From: JAMXLJ01 sp036558745
Lineage (GTDB): Bacteria; Actinomycetota; Acidimicrobiia; IMCC26256; JAMXLJ01
Assembly (NCBI GenBank): GCA_036558745.1
Contig: DATBEZ010000093.1
Location: forward strand, 1 to 64,000
Reading direction: 5' to 3'
Length of the DNA: 64,000 bases
Part shown: piece after piece, positions 50,083 to 59,118 of the stretch
Layout of the letters: each line of letters opens with the position of its first letter
Position numbering within the stretch: position 1 is the first letter of the stretch
Program-made: the position numbers and the translations under genes
The notes under the pieces: generated by a model
Seen by the model: the letters and a program-made list of their open reading frames with translations, nothing else
What the model was told of the DNA's origin: nothing
The model's database searches: none

Positions 50083-51105
50083 TCAGCCCGGGTACGGCGG
50101 CGCCGGCGGGTACGCGGGTGGATACGGCGTCGGCTGTGGTGCCGGCGCGCTGGCGATCACGCGCTGGCAGAACGACTCCTGACGCGACGCGAGCTGGCGG
50201 ACGAACCGGATCGCGAGGATCGCGGCGGGGATCGTGACGATCATCCCGGCGATGATCAACGCGTTCACGGTGCGGAAGCTGGACAGCGTCGAGGCGCTCA
50301 CGGCGTACTGATCGTCGAGCGCGCCCGGGTGGACGTAGCGCAGGATCGACGACGCCAGGAACCCTGCCCACCACCAGCCGACGACCGGGCTGCCGCGACG
50401 GGAGCGCCACGTCGGGTCGCCCGGCGGTGCGCTCTGATCGGATCCGCGCCACAGGTCCTGCGCGATGAGCACCGGGATGACGAAGTTGGCGAGCGGGATG
50501 AACCACGAGCCGATCGACCAGCCGGGCGCGAAGCGCGGGTTCCTGCGTCCGAAGAGCTCGTTGTTCTTGGCCGCGCGCCAGAACCAGATGATGAACACGA
50601 CCGCGATGGCGAGGATGACGAAACCCAACAGGCCCGTCGTGCCGCGCACGCCGGAGTCGGCGTGGCGCAGTCGCGACAGTGCGTCGACGACGTTGCCGTG
50701 CGCCACGTCGTCGGCGACCGAGCGCTGATTGATCAGCGCGATCAGGCAGAGCACCGCGCTGCCCACGAGCACCCAGAACAGGACGGTGAGCGCGGTCGTG
50801 AGCCCGCGCAGCGACCGGACGGGGCTCGTCCCCGGGTACCGCGTGGCGCCGGAGGGCGCAGCGAAGCCGGCGGGCGGGCCGTATCCGGGCGGCGGCGCGT
50901 ACCCCGGAGGGGGCCCGTATCCAGGAGGAGGCCCGTATCCGGGCGGCGGCGCGTACGCACCCGGCGGCGGGCCGGAGGCGCCGGGCGGGGGCCCGTAGGC
51001 GGGGGGCGCGTTGGAGCCCGGGGGCGGACCCCAGCTCTGAGCGCCGGGTGGCGCTTCCTGTGGGGCGTCGCCGCCGGGCGCGGCCGGAGGCGGTATCTGG
51101 GCCAT
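50083..51105 (-). CDS. DUF4328 membrane protein with Pro-Gly-Tyr-rich N-terminus
   Basis: 340 residues. The first ~95 are PPPGYGPPPGYA-type repeats; four or five hydrophobic segments follow (about 105-310) with FWRAAKNNELFGRRNPRFAPGW and GWSIGSWFIPLANFVIPVLIAQDLWRGS, diagnostic of DUF4328. The C-terminus is again Pro/Tyr-rich. Function unknown. GAGGAG stands four nt before the ATG. Convergent with recR with a 6-bp gap. Confidence 0.85.
   Translation of the reverse strand: MAQIPPPAAPGGDAPQEAPPGAQSWGPPPGSNAPPAYGPPPGASGPPPGAYAPPPGYGPPPGYGPPPGYAPPPGYGPPAGFAAPSGATRYPGTSPVRSLRGLTTALTVLFWVLVGSAVLCLIALINQRSVADDVAHGNVVDALSRLRHADSGVRGTTGLLGFVILAIAVVFIIWFWRAAKNNELFGRRNPRFAPGWSIGSWFIPLANFVIPVLIAQDLWRGSDQSAPPGDPTWRSRRGSPVVGWWWAGFLASSILRYVHPGALDDQYAVSASTLSSFRTVNALIIAGMIVTIPAAILAIRFVRQLASRQESFCQRVIASAPAPQPTPYPPAYPPAPPYPG
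50876..51000 (-). repeat. Tandem short repeats encoding PPPGYGPPPGYA
   Basis: Within the DUF4328 gene, 21- to 30-bp GC-rich units built on GTATCCGGGCGGCGGC-like sequence repeat about five times, coding for the Pro/Gly/Tyr tail. Copy number is likely to vary between strains. Confidence 0.75.
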
Positions 51106-51206
51106 GACGCTCCTCGAGGCCGTCGAGATCGAACGCTCAGCGATCGGCGCGCGCCGACCGCTCCTGGAGAGCGAATGCGTGGAGGGCCGAGGTGCTCAGA
51201 CCCGGG

Positions 51207-51641
51207 TCAGAGTGGCCGGCCCGTCGCGTACTTGAACAGCTGGTACGACCACATCAGCCCGAGGACGACGGGCACGAGCCAGGTCGCGTACGTGATCCGC
51301 CGCACGCGCCACGCCACCAGCAGGAACACCGCGAAGGCAACGGCGAGGATCCCGGCCGGGTTGAAGGCCAGCGATGCGCCCAGGTGCCCGTGGACCGCGG
51401 CCGTGACGCCGCGGGTCATGCCGCAGAACGGGCAGGGGATGCCGGTCAGCGTGCGCAGCGGGCAGGGCGGTCCGAGGCTCGCGGGGATCACCGAGCCGCG
51501 GAGGGCCGCGATGCCGAGCATCGCCGCGCCGGCGGCCCGGAGCCGTCCCGCGTCCACGGTCTGCACCGACCGGTCGGGTCGCGGCGCCGCGGCCCATGGC
51601 TGCGGACCCCCAACCGCGCTCGGCGCTTCCACCGTCGCCAC
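51207..51641 (-). CDS. DUF2752 family small membrane protein
   Basis: 144 residues. CPLRTLTGIPCPFCGMTRG is the family motif, followed by two hydrophobic segments (about 90-110 and 117-135). Function unknown. GTG start with TACGAT six nt upstream, as in other leaderless genes here. It follows the DUF4328 gene tandemly on the same strand, upstream of it. Confidence 0.85.
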   Translation of the reverse strand: MATVEAPSAVGGPQPWAAAPRPDRSVQTVDAGRLRAAGAAMLGIAALRGSVIPASLGPPCPLRTLTGIPCPFCGMTRGVTAAVHGHLGASLAFNPAGILAVAFAVFLLVAWRVRRITYATWLVPVVLGLMWSYQLFKYATGRPL

Positions 51642-51647
51642 GTGCGG

Positions 51648-51653
51648 ATCGTA
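51648..51653 (-). promoter_or_regulatory. Leaderless-type -10 box of the DUF2752 gene
   Basis: TACGAT on the minus strand lies six nt before GTG 51641. Confidence 0.55.
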
Positions 51654-51769
51654 CCGGCCCTGTCGATACGTACGGTTTCACGCGCAGAGCGTGATTTTTC
51701 AGGCTCAGGTTACCGCGCTGCGTGCCGAAAACACGGAGGTTCGTCGGTCCACGTCGAGCGAGGGGAACG

Positions 51770-53137
51770 ATGGCCCGAACCTGTGCACGGCGGCGGATCC
51801 TGCGCTCGGTGGGCGCGGCCGCGGCGACCGTGCTCGCGTCGGTCCTGCTCCCGGCCACTGGGGCGCTCGCCTCCACCCGGCCGGCCGCGTCGCCATCCCA
51901 GGCGCCTGCCGCGTCGCCCGTCTCCGGTATCGCCGGCCTGCGGGTCGACCCCTCGGGTGCGCCCACGCGCCAGGCCGCGTCGGTCACCGGCTGGACGCCC
52001 GAGATCCCCGGCGCCCAGCTCGACGGCCCGTACCGCGTGCTGCTCGCCGGCCCGGTCTCGCCGGTCATGGCCACCGCGTTGAACGACGCGCTCGGTCAGG
52101 CCTCCGCGGCCACGCGCGTCTCGCTCGTCCTCGACGGCATCGTCCGTCCGGGCACCGTCGCCTACACCCGCGAGATGGTCATCACCGCGTCGGGCCCGGG
52201 GACGCCCACGCCGTGCGGAACGCTCGGCAACGGCCTCATCGGGTGCGCGTCGTGGCAGGCGCAGTCGGCGCTCCGGCAGGGGCGTGCGATCACCGTCTTC
52301 ACGGGTGGCACCGCGTGGGTCGACGTCACCCAGCCGTGGACGTTCGTGCGCAACGCGACGTTCCACGAGCTCGGTCATCTCCTCGGGCTCGGTCACTTCG
52401 ACGGGACGTACCTGGGTCAGACCCAGGTGATGGCGGCCGTCGCGCACGACAACCCGCCGCTCTGGTACCAGGCCGGCGACCTCGCGGGTCTGCGGGCGAG
52501 CGCGCCGCCGGGCATCCCGACCGGCTACTGGATCAACTGGCCCATCGCGGCAGGGATCGCATCGAAGTCGACGGCCGCGCGCGCGGTGCTCGACGCGTGG
52601 GGTGGCCTGCACCTGAGCGCGCTCACGCTGAACCGCGCCGGGGCGCCGTACTGGCGGAACTGGGGGATCGCGCGTGACGTCGCGCTCGACGGGAACGTCG
52701 GCGGCGTCGTGCTCGACGGCTGGGGCGGACTGCATCCGTTCGGCGGTACGTCACTCAACCGCGCCGGCGCGCCGTACTGGAAGGGCTGGGACATCGCCCG
52801 CGGCGTCGCGGCCGACCCGGTGCACAACGGTCTCGTCGTCGTCGACGCGTGGGGCGGCCTGCACGCCTCGGGTGGCGCGCGGCTGCCGGCGGGAGTCCGC
52901 ACGCTGTGGAAGGGTCACGACGTCGCCCGCGGCGTCGCCTACACACCCGACGGCCGCGGCATCTACATCCTCGACGCGTCCGGCGGTCTGCACGCGTTCG
53001 GTGTCACCAAGCACGCGACGCAGGGTCCGCTGTGGCCCGGTTGGGACGTCGCGAAGTCGCTGACGATCTGGCCCGACGGCAGCGGCGGCGCCATCCTGGA
53101 CGTGTTCGGCGGCGTGCACGAGTTCGCGCTTCGCTGA
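51770..53137 (+). CDS. Secreted zinc metalloprotease (matrixin-like) with WGGLH repeats
   Basis: 455 residues from the ATG at 51770, five nt after AGGGG. A signal peptide (about 8-35), a Ser/Pro-rich linker, a catalytic region with HELGHLLGLGHF (about 200-211), the extended zinc motif HExxHxxGxxH of metzincins, then VMAAVAHD as a Met-turn candidate. The C-terminal half has five ~40-residue repeats each with LDAWGGLH and W-GWDIARGVA, probably propeller blades or a binding domain. Exported peptidase, substrate unknown. Confidence 0.85.
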   Translation: MARTCARRRILRSVGAAAATVLASVLLPATGALASTRPAASPSQAPAASPVSGIAGLRVDPSGAPTRQAASVTGWTPEIPGAQLDGPYRVLLAGPVSPVMATALNDALGQASAATRVSLVLDGIVRPGTVAYTREMVITASGPGTPTPCGTLGNGLIGCASWQAQSALRQGRAITVFTGGTAWVDVTQPWTFVRNATFHELGHLLGLGHFDGTYLGQTQVMAAVAHDNPPLWYQAGDLAGLRASAPPGIPTGYWINWPIAAGIASKSTAARAVLDAWGGLHLSALTLNRAGAPYWRNWGIARDVALDGNVGGVVLDGWGGLHPFGGTSLNRAGAPYWKGWDIARGVAADPVHNGLVVVDAWGGLHASGGARLPAGVRTLWKGHDVARGVAYTPDGRGIYILDASGGLHAFGVTKHATQGPLWPGWDVAKSLTIWPDGSGGAILDVFGGVHEFALR

Positions 53138-53157
53138 GCTGAGCCCGCGGGGAAGGG

Positions 53158-53892
53158 TCAGGCGCCGCGCGCGTCCTTCGCCGCGACGACGCCCTCGAGG
53201 AACTGCTCCGGATGCCACGCGACGGGCGCACCCGTGACCCGAGGACGCAGACGCGCGGCGAGCTCGTAGGCGAGCTGGCCACGGGCCTGTGGCATCAACG
53301 TGGAACGACGGTCGAGGAAACGGCGGACGGTCCCGACCTCGTCGGCCGACACCGTGCTCACGTCCCACGAGAGGTACGACTGGTCGGGAAGGGTCGAGTA
53401 CGTCGGCCAACGGGTGATCGTGGGCGCGTTGCGCCGCTCGCGCACGACGAGGGTGCCCGCCGCGATGTCGCCCACGCGTTGGTGGTCGCGCGTCGCGACG
53501 ATGGACACCACACCGACGGCGTAGAAGACGGGGAGGAAGTCGACGAGGCGCAGGATGTTGCGGACCGCGCTCGTCACGAAGTCCTCGGGCCGACCGTCGT
53601 GCTTGAGCACGCGCAGGCCCGCGACCATCTTGCCGGGAGTGCGCCCGGAGTTGGCGACCTCGAAGCACACGTCGTACCCGAAGATCACGAGGAAGACCAG
53701 GATCGAGAACGCGGCGTCGGCGAAGCCGCTGTGCGTCGTGTTGTCGAACACGATGTAGATCGCGACGATCGCTGCGAGCTCGATGGCGAGGTCGAGCATG
53801 TAAGCGATGAAGCGCGAACCCAGCCCCGCCACGACCAGGTCGAGGGGGACGCCCTCGGGCGTCGCGATCGTGACCTTGTCGTCGAACGTCAT
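53158..53892 (-). CDS. RDD family membrane protein
   Basis: 244 residues. GLGSRFIAYMLDLAIELAAIV carries the family Arg-Asp pair at the start of the first membrane segment; two more hydrophobic segments follow (about 58-80 and 120-140) with GRTPGKMVAGLRVLKHDG. The soluble C-terminus ends HPEQFLEGV. Next to SpoIIM and the MoxR-DUF58 operon, a usual grouping. Function unknown. Confidence 0.88.
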   Translation of the reverse strand: MTFDDKVTIATPEGVPLDLVVAGLGSRFIAYMLDLAIELAAIVAIYIVFDNTTHSGFADAAFSILVFLVIFGYDVCFEVANSGRTPGKMVAGLRVLKHDGRPEDFVTSAVRNILRLVDFLPVFYAVGVVSIVATRDHQRVGDIAAGTLVVRERRNAPTITRWPTYSTLPDQSYLSWDVSTVSADEVGTVRRFLDRRSTLMPQARGQLAYELAARLRPRVTGAPVAWHPEQFLEGVVAAKDARGA

Positions 53893-53960
53893 CGGCCGGC
53901 TCCGGGTCCCGCACGCGTCCCGCGCGTCGGTTGCCTCCCCGCACGCTAGACAATGTCACG

Positions 53961-54953
53961 GTGAACCTGGAGCGATTCGTCGCGGAGCGCCAGCCGCGCT
54001 GGGCGGAGCTGGACGGGCTGGTCCGGCGGGCCGGACGGCGCGTCTCGAACCTCGCGCCCGGCGACGTGCGCCGGCTCGGCGCGCTGTACCGGGCGACCAC
54101 CGCCGATCTCGCCCTCGCCCGTCGACGCTTCGCCGGCGAAGCCGTCGTCGGGCGTCTGGAGGATCTGGTCGGTCGGTCGCGCGCGCTCGTCTACGAGGGA
54201 TCGCCGCGACAGAACTCGTTCGTGCACTTCGTGACGACCGGCTACTGGCGCCGCGTGCGCGAACGACCGTGGATGCTCCTCGCCGCGGTGGTGCTCATGA
54301 TGGGCCCGTGGTTGCTCGCGAGCGTGTGGGCGGTGCGTGACCCGGGCGCCGCGCAGGGATTGGTGCCGTCGCAGTTCCAGAACGTCGTGAACCGCGACAA
54401 GGCGAACTTCGGGCTGACGGCCGACGAGAAGGCGTCCGCCTCCAGCGCGATCTTCACCAACAACATCCGGGTCGCGTTCCTCGCGTTCGCGACCGGCATC
54501 GCGGCCGCGATCGGTGCCGCCGTCGTCCTCGTGTACCAGGGGGTGACGCTCGGCACCGTGTTCGGCTTGACGATCCAGGCCGGCAACGGACGGCCCCTGT
54601 TCGAGTTCACGTTCCCGCACGGCGTGCTCGAGCTCTCGTGCATCGTCGTCGCGGGCGCGGCGGGGATGCGCATGGGGTGGGCGCTCGTCGCGCCGGGCCG
54701 GCGGCGACGTCGCGACGCGCTGATCACCGAGGCGCGCGCGGCCGCGGAGATGGCGCTCGGCACCGCGATGTGTCTGGTCGTCGCCGGCATCGTGGAGGGC
54801 AGCCTGAGCACGTCGGGCATCGGGCTCGGGCCCGCGATCGTGTTCGGCATCCTGCTCGGCGGGACGTTCTGGACGCTCGTGTTCTGGCGGGGCCGTCCGC
54901 CACGCGAGCCGGCGCACGACGAGCTCAGAGCCGAGCCCGTGCCTTCGCTCTGA
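53961..54953 (+). CDS. Stage II sporulation protein M-like (SpoIIM) membrane protein
   Basis: 330 residues. A soluble N-terminus (VNLERFVAERQPRWAELDGLV) precedes about five hydrophobic segments; NNIRVAFLAFATGIAAAIG and LEFTFPHGVLEL-like FEFTFPHGVLELSCIVVAGAAG are SpoIIM-family blocks. In non-sporulating actinobacteria it is found with RDD/MoxR/DUF58 genes. GTG 53961 is chosen on homology; a TAGACA box eight nt upstream is a weak leaderless match. Convergent with DUF58, overlapping by 29 nt. Confidence 0.87.
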   Translation: MNLERFVAERQPRWAELDGLVRRAGRRVSNLAPGDVRRLGALYRATTADLALARRRFAGEAVVGRLEDLVGRSRALVYEGSPRQNSFVHFVTTGYWRRVRERPWMLLAAVVLMMGPWLLASVWAVRDPGAAQGLVPSQFQNVVNRDKANFGLTADEKASASSAIFTNNIRVAFLAFATGIAAAIGAAVVLVYQGVTLGTVFGLTIQAGNGRPLFEFTFPHGVLELSCIVVAGAAGMRMGWALVAPGRRRRRDALITEARAAAEMALGTAMCLVVAGIVEGSLSTSGIGLGPAIVFGILLGGTFWTLVFWRGRPPREPAHDELRAEPVPSL

Positions 54954-56238
54954 GGTACGCGCGCACGCATGCGGCCGACAACGCGTCGGGACGCGCCTCG
55001 ACGACGTCGGCGCCGGCGCGCCGCAGGAGCGCCGCGACCCGACGACGCGCGTCGAGCACGTCGAGCGCGACGGCGGCCGCGTACACGTCCGCCGGTGACG
55101 ACGGAGCGTCCTCGACGAGGCGGTCCAGGTCCGGATCGGTCGCACCGGCGACGACCACCGCATGGCGGCGCGCCAGGACGGGCACCGCGTCGACCAACGG
55201 CTGAGCGGCCGCTTCCTCGAGCAGGTCGCTGACGACGAGCACGAACGCGCGCTTCGATCCGACGAGTCGGAACGCACGCTCGTAGTCGCTGTCGGCGGTG
55301 CTCGGCTCGAGATCGAACACCGCGCGCACGACGCCGTCGCCCCCGCCGCGGCGCGGGGCCAGCCGGCGGCGCACCTCCGTGTCGAACGCGATCACGCCCA
55401 CCCGGTCGCCGATCTCGTCCGCGACCAGCGCGACCGCGGTCACCGCGTCGAGCGCGGCGTCGAGCCTGGTGCGGTCACCGAGCGGCGCGGCCATGAGCCG
55501 GCCGCAGTCGGCCACGCAGACCACGTCCCGGTCCTGCTCGACGCGGAACTGGTTCGTCATCGGGCGTCCCGAGCGCTGCGTCGCAGGCCAGTTCACGCGG
55601 CGCACGTCGTCGTCGGGCAGGTAGTCACGGATCGACTCGAAGTCGGTGCCGAGGCCGAGTGGACCGCGCGTGCGCCGGCCTTCGTCGCCGAAGCGACCGC
55701 GGCGCACCGCCAGCGCGAGACGACGGGCGGCGGGGACATCGGGATACACGAGCAGCTCGGCCGGCGCGCGACCTTCGCGATACCAGGATGCGAGGCCGAG
55801 GGGGCCGTCGACGCGGGCCGCAACCGCCGGCAGCTCGTGACGGCCGCGGCGGCGCGCGACGACGCGTGCGTGGAGGCCGTCGTCGGCTTCGGGCGGGTCG
55901 ACGACGATGTCGGCCACCTGCGGCTGGCGGACGCGCAGCCGTCCCGCGCCGCGCGCGCTCGCCTCGACCTGCAGTGGCGCGGGAACCCCGCGCGCGACGA
56001 CGCCCGGCAGCGTGCGCCGGACGACCGGCGTGCGGCGTGCGAGCACCGCGTCGACCACGAACGCGGCCACGATGGCTGCGGCCGCGAGCAGCGCGACGGC
56101 GCCGCCGGCAGGCAGCGCGAGCAAGCCCGCGACCACGAGGAGCAGGCCGGTGCGTCGGGTGACCGTGAGTGGCGCGGCACCGAGCGCGAGCACGAGCACC
56201 GCGCCGAGCGCCAGCGCAGCCACGAACGCGGCGTTCAC
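54925..56238 (-). CDS. DUF58 family protein
   Basis: 437 residues. Two membrane segments at the start (about 1-55), a middle beta-rich part, then the DUF58 core TDFESIRDYLPDDDVRRVNWPAT followed by a von Willebrand A-like region. Partner of the MoxR ATPase one gene upstream in the operon; such pairs act in assembly or envelope stress, not proven here. GTG start beside a diverged copy of the repeat at 56240. Confidence 0.9.
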   Translation of the reverse strand: MNAAFVAALALGAVLVLALGAAPLTVTRRTGLLLVVAGLLALPAGGAVALLAAAAIVAAFVVDAVLARRTPVVRRTLPGVVARGVPAPLQVEASARGAGRLRVRQPQVADIVVDPPEADDGLHARVVARRRGRHELPAVAARVDGPLGLASWYREGRAPAELLVYPDVPAARRLALAVRRGRFGDEGRRTRGPLGLGTDFESIRDYLPDDDVRRVNWPATQRSGRPMTNQFRVEQDRDVVCVADCGRLMAAPLGDRTRLDAALDAVTAVALVADEIGDRVGVIAFDTEVRRRLAPRRGGGDGVVRAVFDLEPSTADSDYERAFRLVGSKRAFVLVVSDLLEEAAAQPLVDAVPVLARRHAVVVAGATDPDLDRLVEDAPSSPADVYAAAVALDVLDARRRVAALLRRAGADVVEARPDALSAACVRAYLRAKARARL

Positions 56239-56239
56239 C

Positions 56240-56294
56240 GTGCGGACGGAGCCTGGCCCGGGGCGGAGCCCGGGAGGGCCCGGTGGAGGGAGCC
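56240..56294 (+). repeat. Diverged copy of the 68-bp repeat
   Basis: Begins GTGCGGACGGAG like the units at 669-804 and 57275-57340 (which run on the minus strand) and ends GGTGGAGGGAGCC. The centre (CGGAGCCCGGGAGGG) is changed. It fills most of the 71-bp gap between MoxR and DUF58 genes, in opposite orientation to the other copies relative to the genes. Confidence 0.6.
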
Positions 56295-56309
56295 AGCCAA
56301 CATGGGCAT

Positions 56310-57257
56310 CTAGCGCGGGACGGGCACCGACGAGAGTGCGGCCTGGATCGCCTCGTCGGGCTGATAGCGCTCGAGCTCCGCCTCCGGCCGCAGAAGCAGC
56401 CGGTGACGAAGGACCGGCCGCGCCATCCACGCGACGTCGTCGGGCGTGACGAAGTCGCGACCACTGAGGCGCGCCGACGCCTTCGACGCGGCGAGGAGGT
56501 GCACCGCGGCGCGTGGGCTCGCTCCCAACGCGACGCTCGGCAGGTCACGCGTGCGGCGCACGAGCGCGGCGATGTACGCGATCACTTCGTCGGTGACCGT
56601 CGTCGCGTCGACCGTGCGCCGCAGCTCGCGCAGCTCGTCGACGTCGGTCACCGTGGCCACGTCGTCGAGCGTCGCCGGCGCGACGCCGCGGTGCTCGAGG
56701 CGCAGCAGCGCGAGCTCCGCGGACTCGTCCGGGTAGCCGACGTCGACCTTCACGAGGAACCGGTCGAGCTGCGCCTCGGGCAACGGGTACGTGCCCTCGT
56801 ACTCGATCGGGTTCTGCGTCGCGATGACGACGAAGGGATCCGGCAGCGGGTGCGCCTCACCCTCGACCGACACCTGCGTCTCCTGCATCGCCTCGAGCAG
56901 CGCGGCCTGCGTCTTGGGTGGTGTGCGGTTGATCTCGTCGGCGAGGAGGACGTTCGTGAACACCGGCCCGGGCCGGAACACCAGCTCCTGCACACGCGAG
57001 TCGGGCGACCAGCGCAGAGTCATCGTGCCGGTGAGGTCGGAGGGGAGCATGTCGGGTGTGAACTGCACGCGCCGGAACGAGATCCCGAGGGCACGCGCGA
57101 GGGCGTTCGCGAGCAGCGTCTTCGCGACGCCGGGGACGCCTTCGAGCAGCGCGTGACCGTTGACCGAGACGGCCGCGAGCAGGAGGTCGACGACCTCGTC
57201 CTGGCCCACGACGACCTTGCGAACCTCCGCGCTGACGCGCGAGCGCAGCTCCCTCAC
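56310..57257 (-). CDS. MoxR-family AAA+ ATPase
   Basis: 315 residues. Walker A GVPGVAKT (40-47), Walker B VLLADEINR (103-111), sensor 1 VIATQNPIEYEGTYPLPEAQLDRFL and a C-terminal lid. Chaperone-like ATPase paired with a DUF58/VWA protein. GTG 57257 overlaps the DUF4350 stop (GTGA). Confidence 0.93.
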   Translation of the reverse strand: MRELRSRVSAEVRKVVVGQDEVVDLLLAAVSVNGHALLEGVPGVAKTLLANALARALGISFRRVQFTPDMLPSDLTGTMTLRWSPDSRVQELVFRPGPVFTNVLLADEINRTPPKTQAALLEAMQETQVSVEGEAHPLPDPFVVIATQNPIEYEGTYPLPEAQLDRFLVKVDVGYPDESAELALLRLEHRGVAPATLDDVATVTDVDELRELRRTVDATTVTDEVIAYIAALVRRTRDLPSVALGASPRAAVHLLAASKASARLSGRDFVTPDDVAWMARPVLRHRLLLRPEAELERYQPDEAIQAALSSVPVPR

Positions 57258-58498
57258 CCTTCCACCGTCCCCATGGCTCCCTCCGTTCCGCTCGGGCGGC
57301 TGCGCCCGGCGGAGCTCCACTCCGTCCGCACGGTCCCCATGACTCCTTCCGTTCCTCGGCGTGCACCATGGTGCACTCGCGCGAGCGCGCGACCGGCGGC
57401 AACCATGCGCTCGCTGTCGTCGAGCGGCGCGAACAGGGCGTCGATCTCGTCGGGCGGCCATCCGGCGTCGGCCGCGGCGCGACGCAGACGGGCCGGGTCG
57501 TGCGCCGCCTCGGGATCGTCGGCGAAGCCCGCCCGGCGTGCGAGCGCGTCGCGTGCCGACCGTTGCAACGGCGCGAGCGCGTCGGCGGGACGGTGCGTCC
57601 GCGCGAGCGCCGCCGCCATCGAGTCGACGTAGACGCGACGAGGCGGGGGCAGCCGGCGTTGCTCGTCCTCGGGCGGTCCGAGTCGACGCCCCGCGGCGAC
57701 CATCGCGAGCAGCGCTGCCAGCGCGACGCCCACGAGCGCGATCTTCCACCGGAACGGGATCGCCGCGAGGCCTGTCGCGCTGCCGTAGCCGTGCACACCT
57801 TCGGCGAACACGACCGGCCGACGATCATTGCCCGCGAGCGAGAGGCCGAACGCCGCGTTGTCCGCGGTGTCGAGGAGCCGGTCCTGCAGTGGCGACGCAT
57901 CCGCGAGCAGCTTCACGGGGCTCTCGGCACCGGGCCGGAACACGAGTGAGCGCACACCGCCCGGCTCGACCCAGCTCCCGACGCCCGAGGTGACGACGTG
58001 CAGAGGAGTCCCGCTCGCCGGATCGACGACCGTCACGCGCTTGCTCCCGTTCGGTGTCCAGCCCGGCAGCACCGCCGGCGCGAGCTCGAGCATCCACTCC
58101 GGTCGGGTGCCCCCCGCGATGAGATGCCCGCCGGCGATGAGGAACCGTCGGACGTTCTCGAGGTCTCCGCGATCGATCTGGTCGGGGTCGAGCAGCACGA
58201 GCGTCGTCGACGGATCGAGGTGCGCGCTGGCCAGCGAGCCGCGTTGGTGCGTGACCGGATGCCCGTAGCGTGCGAGCAGCTCCGCGTACGCGGCGAGGCC
58301 GGTGTGGGCCGTCGACAGCGACGACGAGGTGGGACCGCTCGGTTGCGAGCCGCGGGTCGCCGCGTCCAGCGCGGCGAGCGCGAGCTCGAGCGCGACGATC
58401 AGCACGATGGCCACGACGACGAGACGGGTCGCCGGGTGGAGGCCCCGCCACCGCTCGCGAGCACTCGAGGCGCCCATGCTGGCCGTCTGCGCGCTCAT
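57254..58498 (-). CDS. DUF4350 domain protein
   Basis: 414 residues. One membrane segment near the start (about 22-45), an extracytoplasmic DUF4350 domain (TGLAAYAELLARYGHPV ... LVLLDPDQIDRGDLENVRRFLIAGGHLIAGG), a second membrane segment (about 262-285) and a cytoplasmic tail. The final ~45 residues (GTEGVMGTVRTEWSSAGRS) are encoded by the repeat unit at 57275-57340 and do not look native. ATGA overlap with the upstream DUF4129 gene. Confidence 0.85.
   Translation of the reverse strand: MSAQTASMGASSARERWRGLHPATRLVVVAIVLIVALELALAALDAATRGSQPSGPTSSSLSTAHTGLAAYAELLARYGHPVTHQRGSLASAHLDPSTTLVLLDPDQIDRGDLENVRRFLIAGGHLIAGGTRPEWMLELAPAVLPGWTPNGSKRVTVVDPASGTPLHVVTSGVGSWVEPGGVRSLVFRPGAESPVKLLADASPLQDRLLDTADNAAFGLSLAGNDRRPVVFAEGVHGYGSATGLAAIPFRWKIALVGVALAALLAMVAAGRRLGPPEDEQRRLPPPRRVYVDSMAAALARTHRPADALAPLQRSARDALARRAGFADDPEAAHDPARLRRAAADAGWPPDEIDALFAPLDDSERMVAAGRALARVHHGARRGTEGVMGTVRTEWSSAGRSRPSGTEGAMGTVEG
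57272..57351 (-). repeat. Single 66-bp unit of the start-codon repeat, inside the DUF4350 coding end
   Basis: Unit 57275-57340 reads ATGGGGACCGTGCGGACGGA at its start and ends CGGAGGGAGCC; the flanks repeat CGGAAGGAGTC-ATGGGGACC and CGGAGGGAGCC-ATGGGGACG. At 66 bp (22 codons) it keeps the frame, adding VRTEWSSAGRS to the protein; the copies at 669-804 encode VRTERSSAGRS in the same phase. Confidence 0.85.
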
Positions 58499-59118
58499 CG
58501 CGTCGTGACCTCGTCGAGCACGCGTGACCAACCGGTGCGCGCCGCTCGTGCCGCGTCGACGTCGACGTGACGCGCGCCGTATGCGACCGCGTCGTAGTCA
58601 CGGGCGAGCACGTCGAAGTCCTCGAGACGCAGCCGGCGCGCCGCCTGCCCCGCGGTGAGCGACGGCGCGAGCCGGATCGCACCGAGCGCGTCGAGACGCA
58701 GCAGTCCGGCGCGGAAGCGCAGGCGGACCGCCGTGTCGAAGTCGCCGGCCCGCTCCGCGTCGTCGGCGGCGCGGTCGAGCGCGTCGGGATCCTCTGGACG
58801 ACCACGCGCAGCCCGCCGGCCGGAGACCGACGGCGCGCCCGCGCCCCGCCGCGACGCGATCAGCAACGCAATGCCGACCGCGGCAGTCACGACGAGCACC
58901 GCCAGCACCGCGATGCCGATCGGCGTGTTGAAGAAGTCCCAGACCGGGTGGAAGAACCGTCCGACCGGCTCGAGCTGCCGGCCGATCCAACGCAGGACAC
59001 CGGCGAAGGGGCGCGGCACGCGGGTCGGCCGGAACCGCCGCTGGTCCAGGATCGCCTTCGCGTCCCGACGTGCCGCGTCCGGGTCGACCGCGCCGGCGCG
59101 CGCGAGCAGCGCGCTCAC
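58495..59118 (-). CDS. DUF4129 domain protein
   Basis: 207 residues. One membrane segment (about 68-88) and a cytoplasmic C-terminal DUF4129 domain (DFDTAVRLRFRAGLLRLDALGAIRLAPSLTAGQAARRL). Often fused to or beside transglutaminase-like proteins in MoxR operons. GTG 59118 and its stop 58495 overlap both neighbours (4 nt each). Confidence 0.85.
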   Translation of the reverse strand: MSALLARAGAVDPDAARRDAKAILDQRRFRPTRVPRPFAGVLRWIGRQLEPVGRFFHPVWDFFNTPIGIAVLAVLVVTAAVGIALLIASRRGAGAPSVSGRRAARGRPEDPDALDRAADDAERAGDFDTAVRLRFRAGLLRLDALGAIRLAPSLTAGQAARRLRLEDFDVLARDYDAVAYGARHVDVDAARAARTGWSRVLDEVTTR

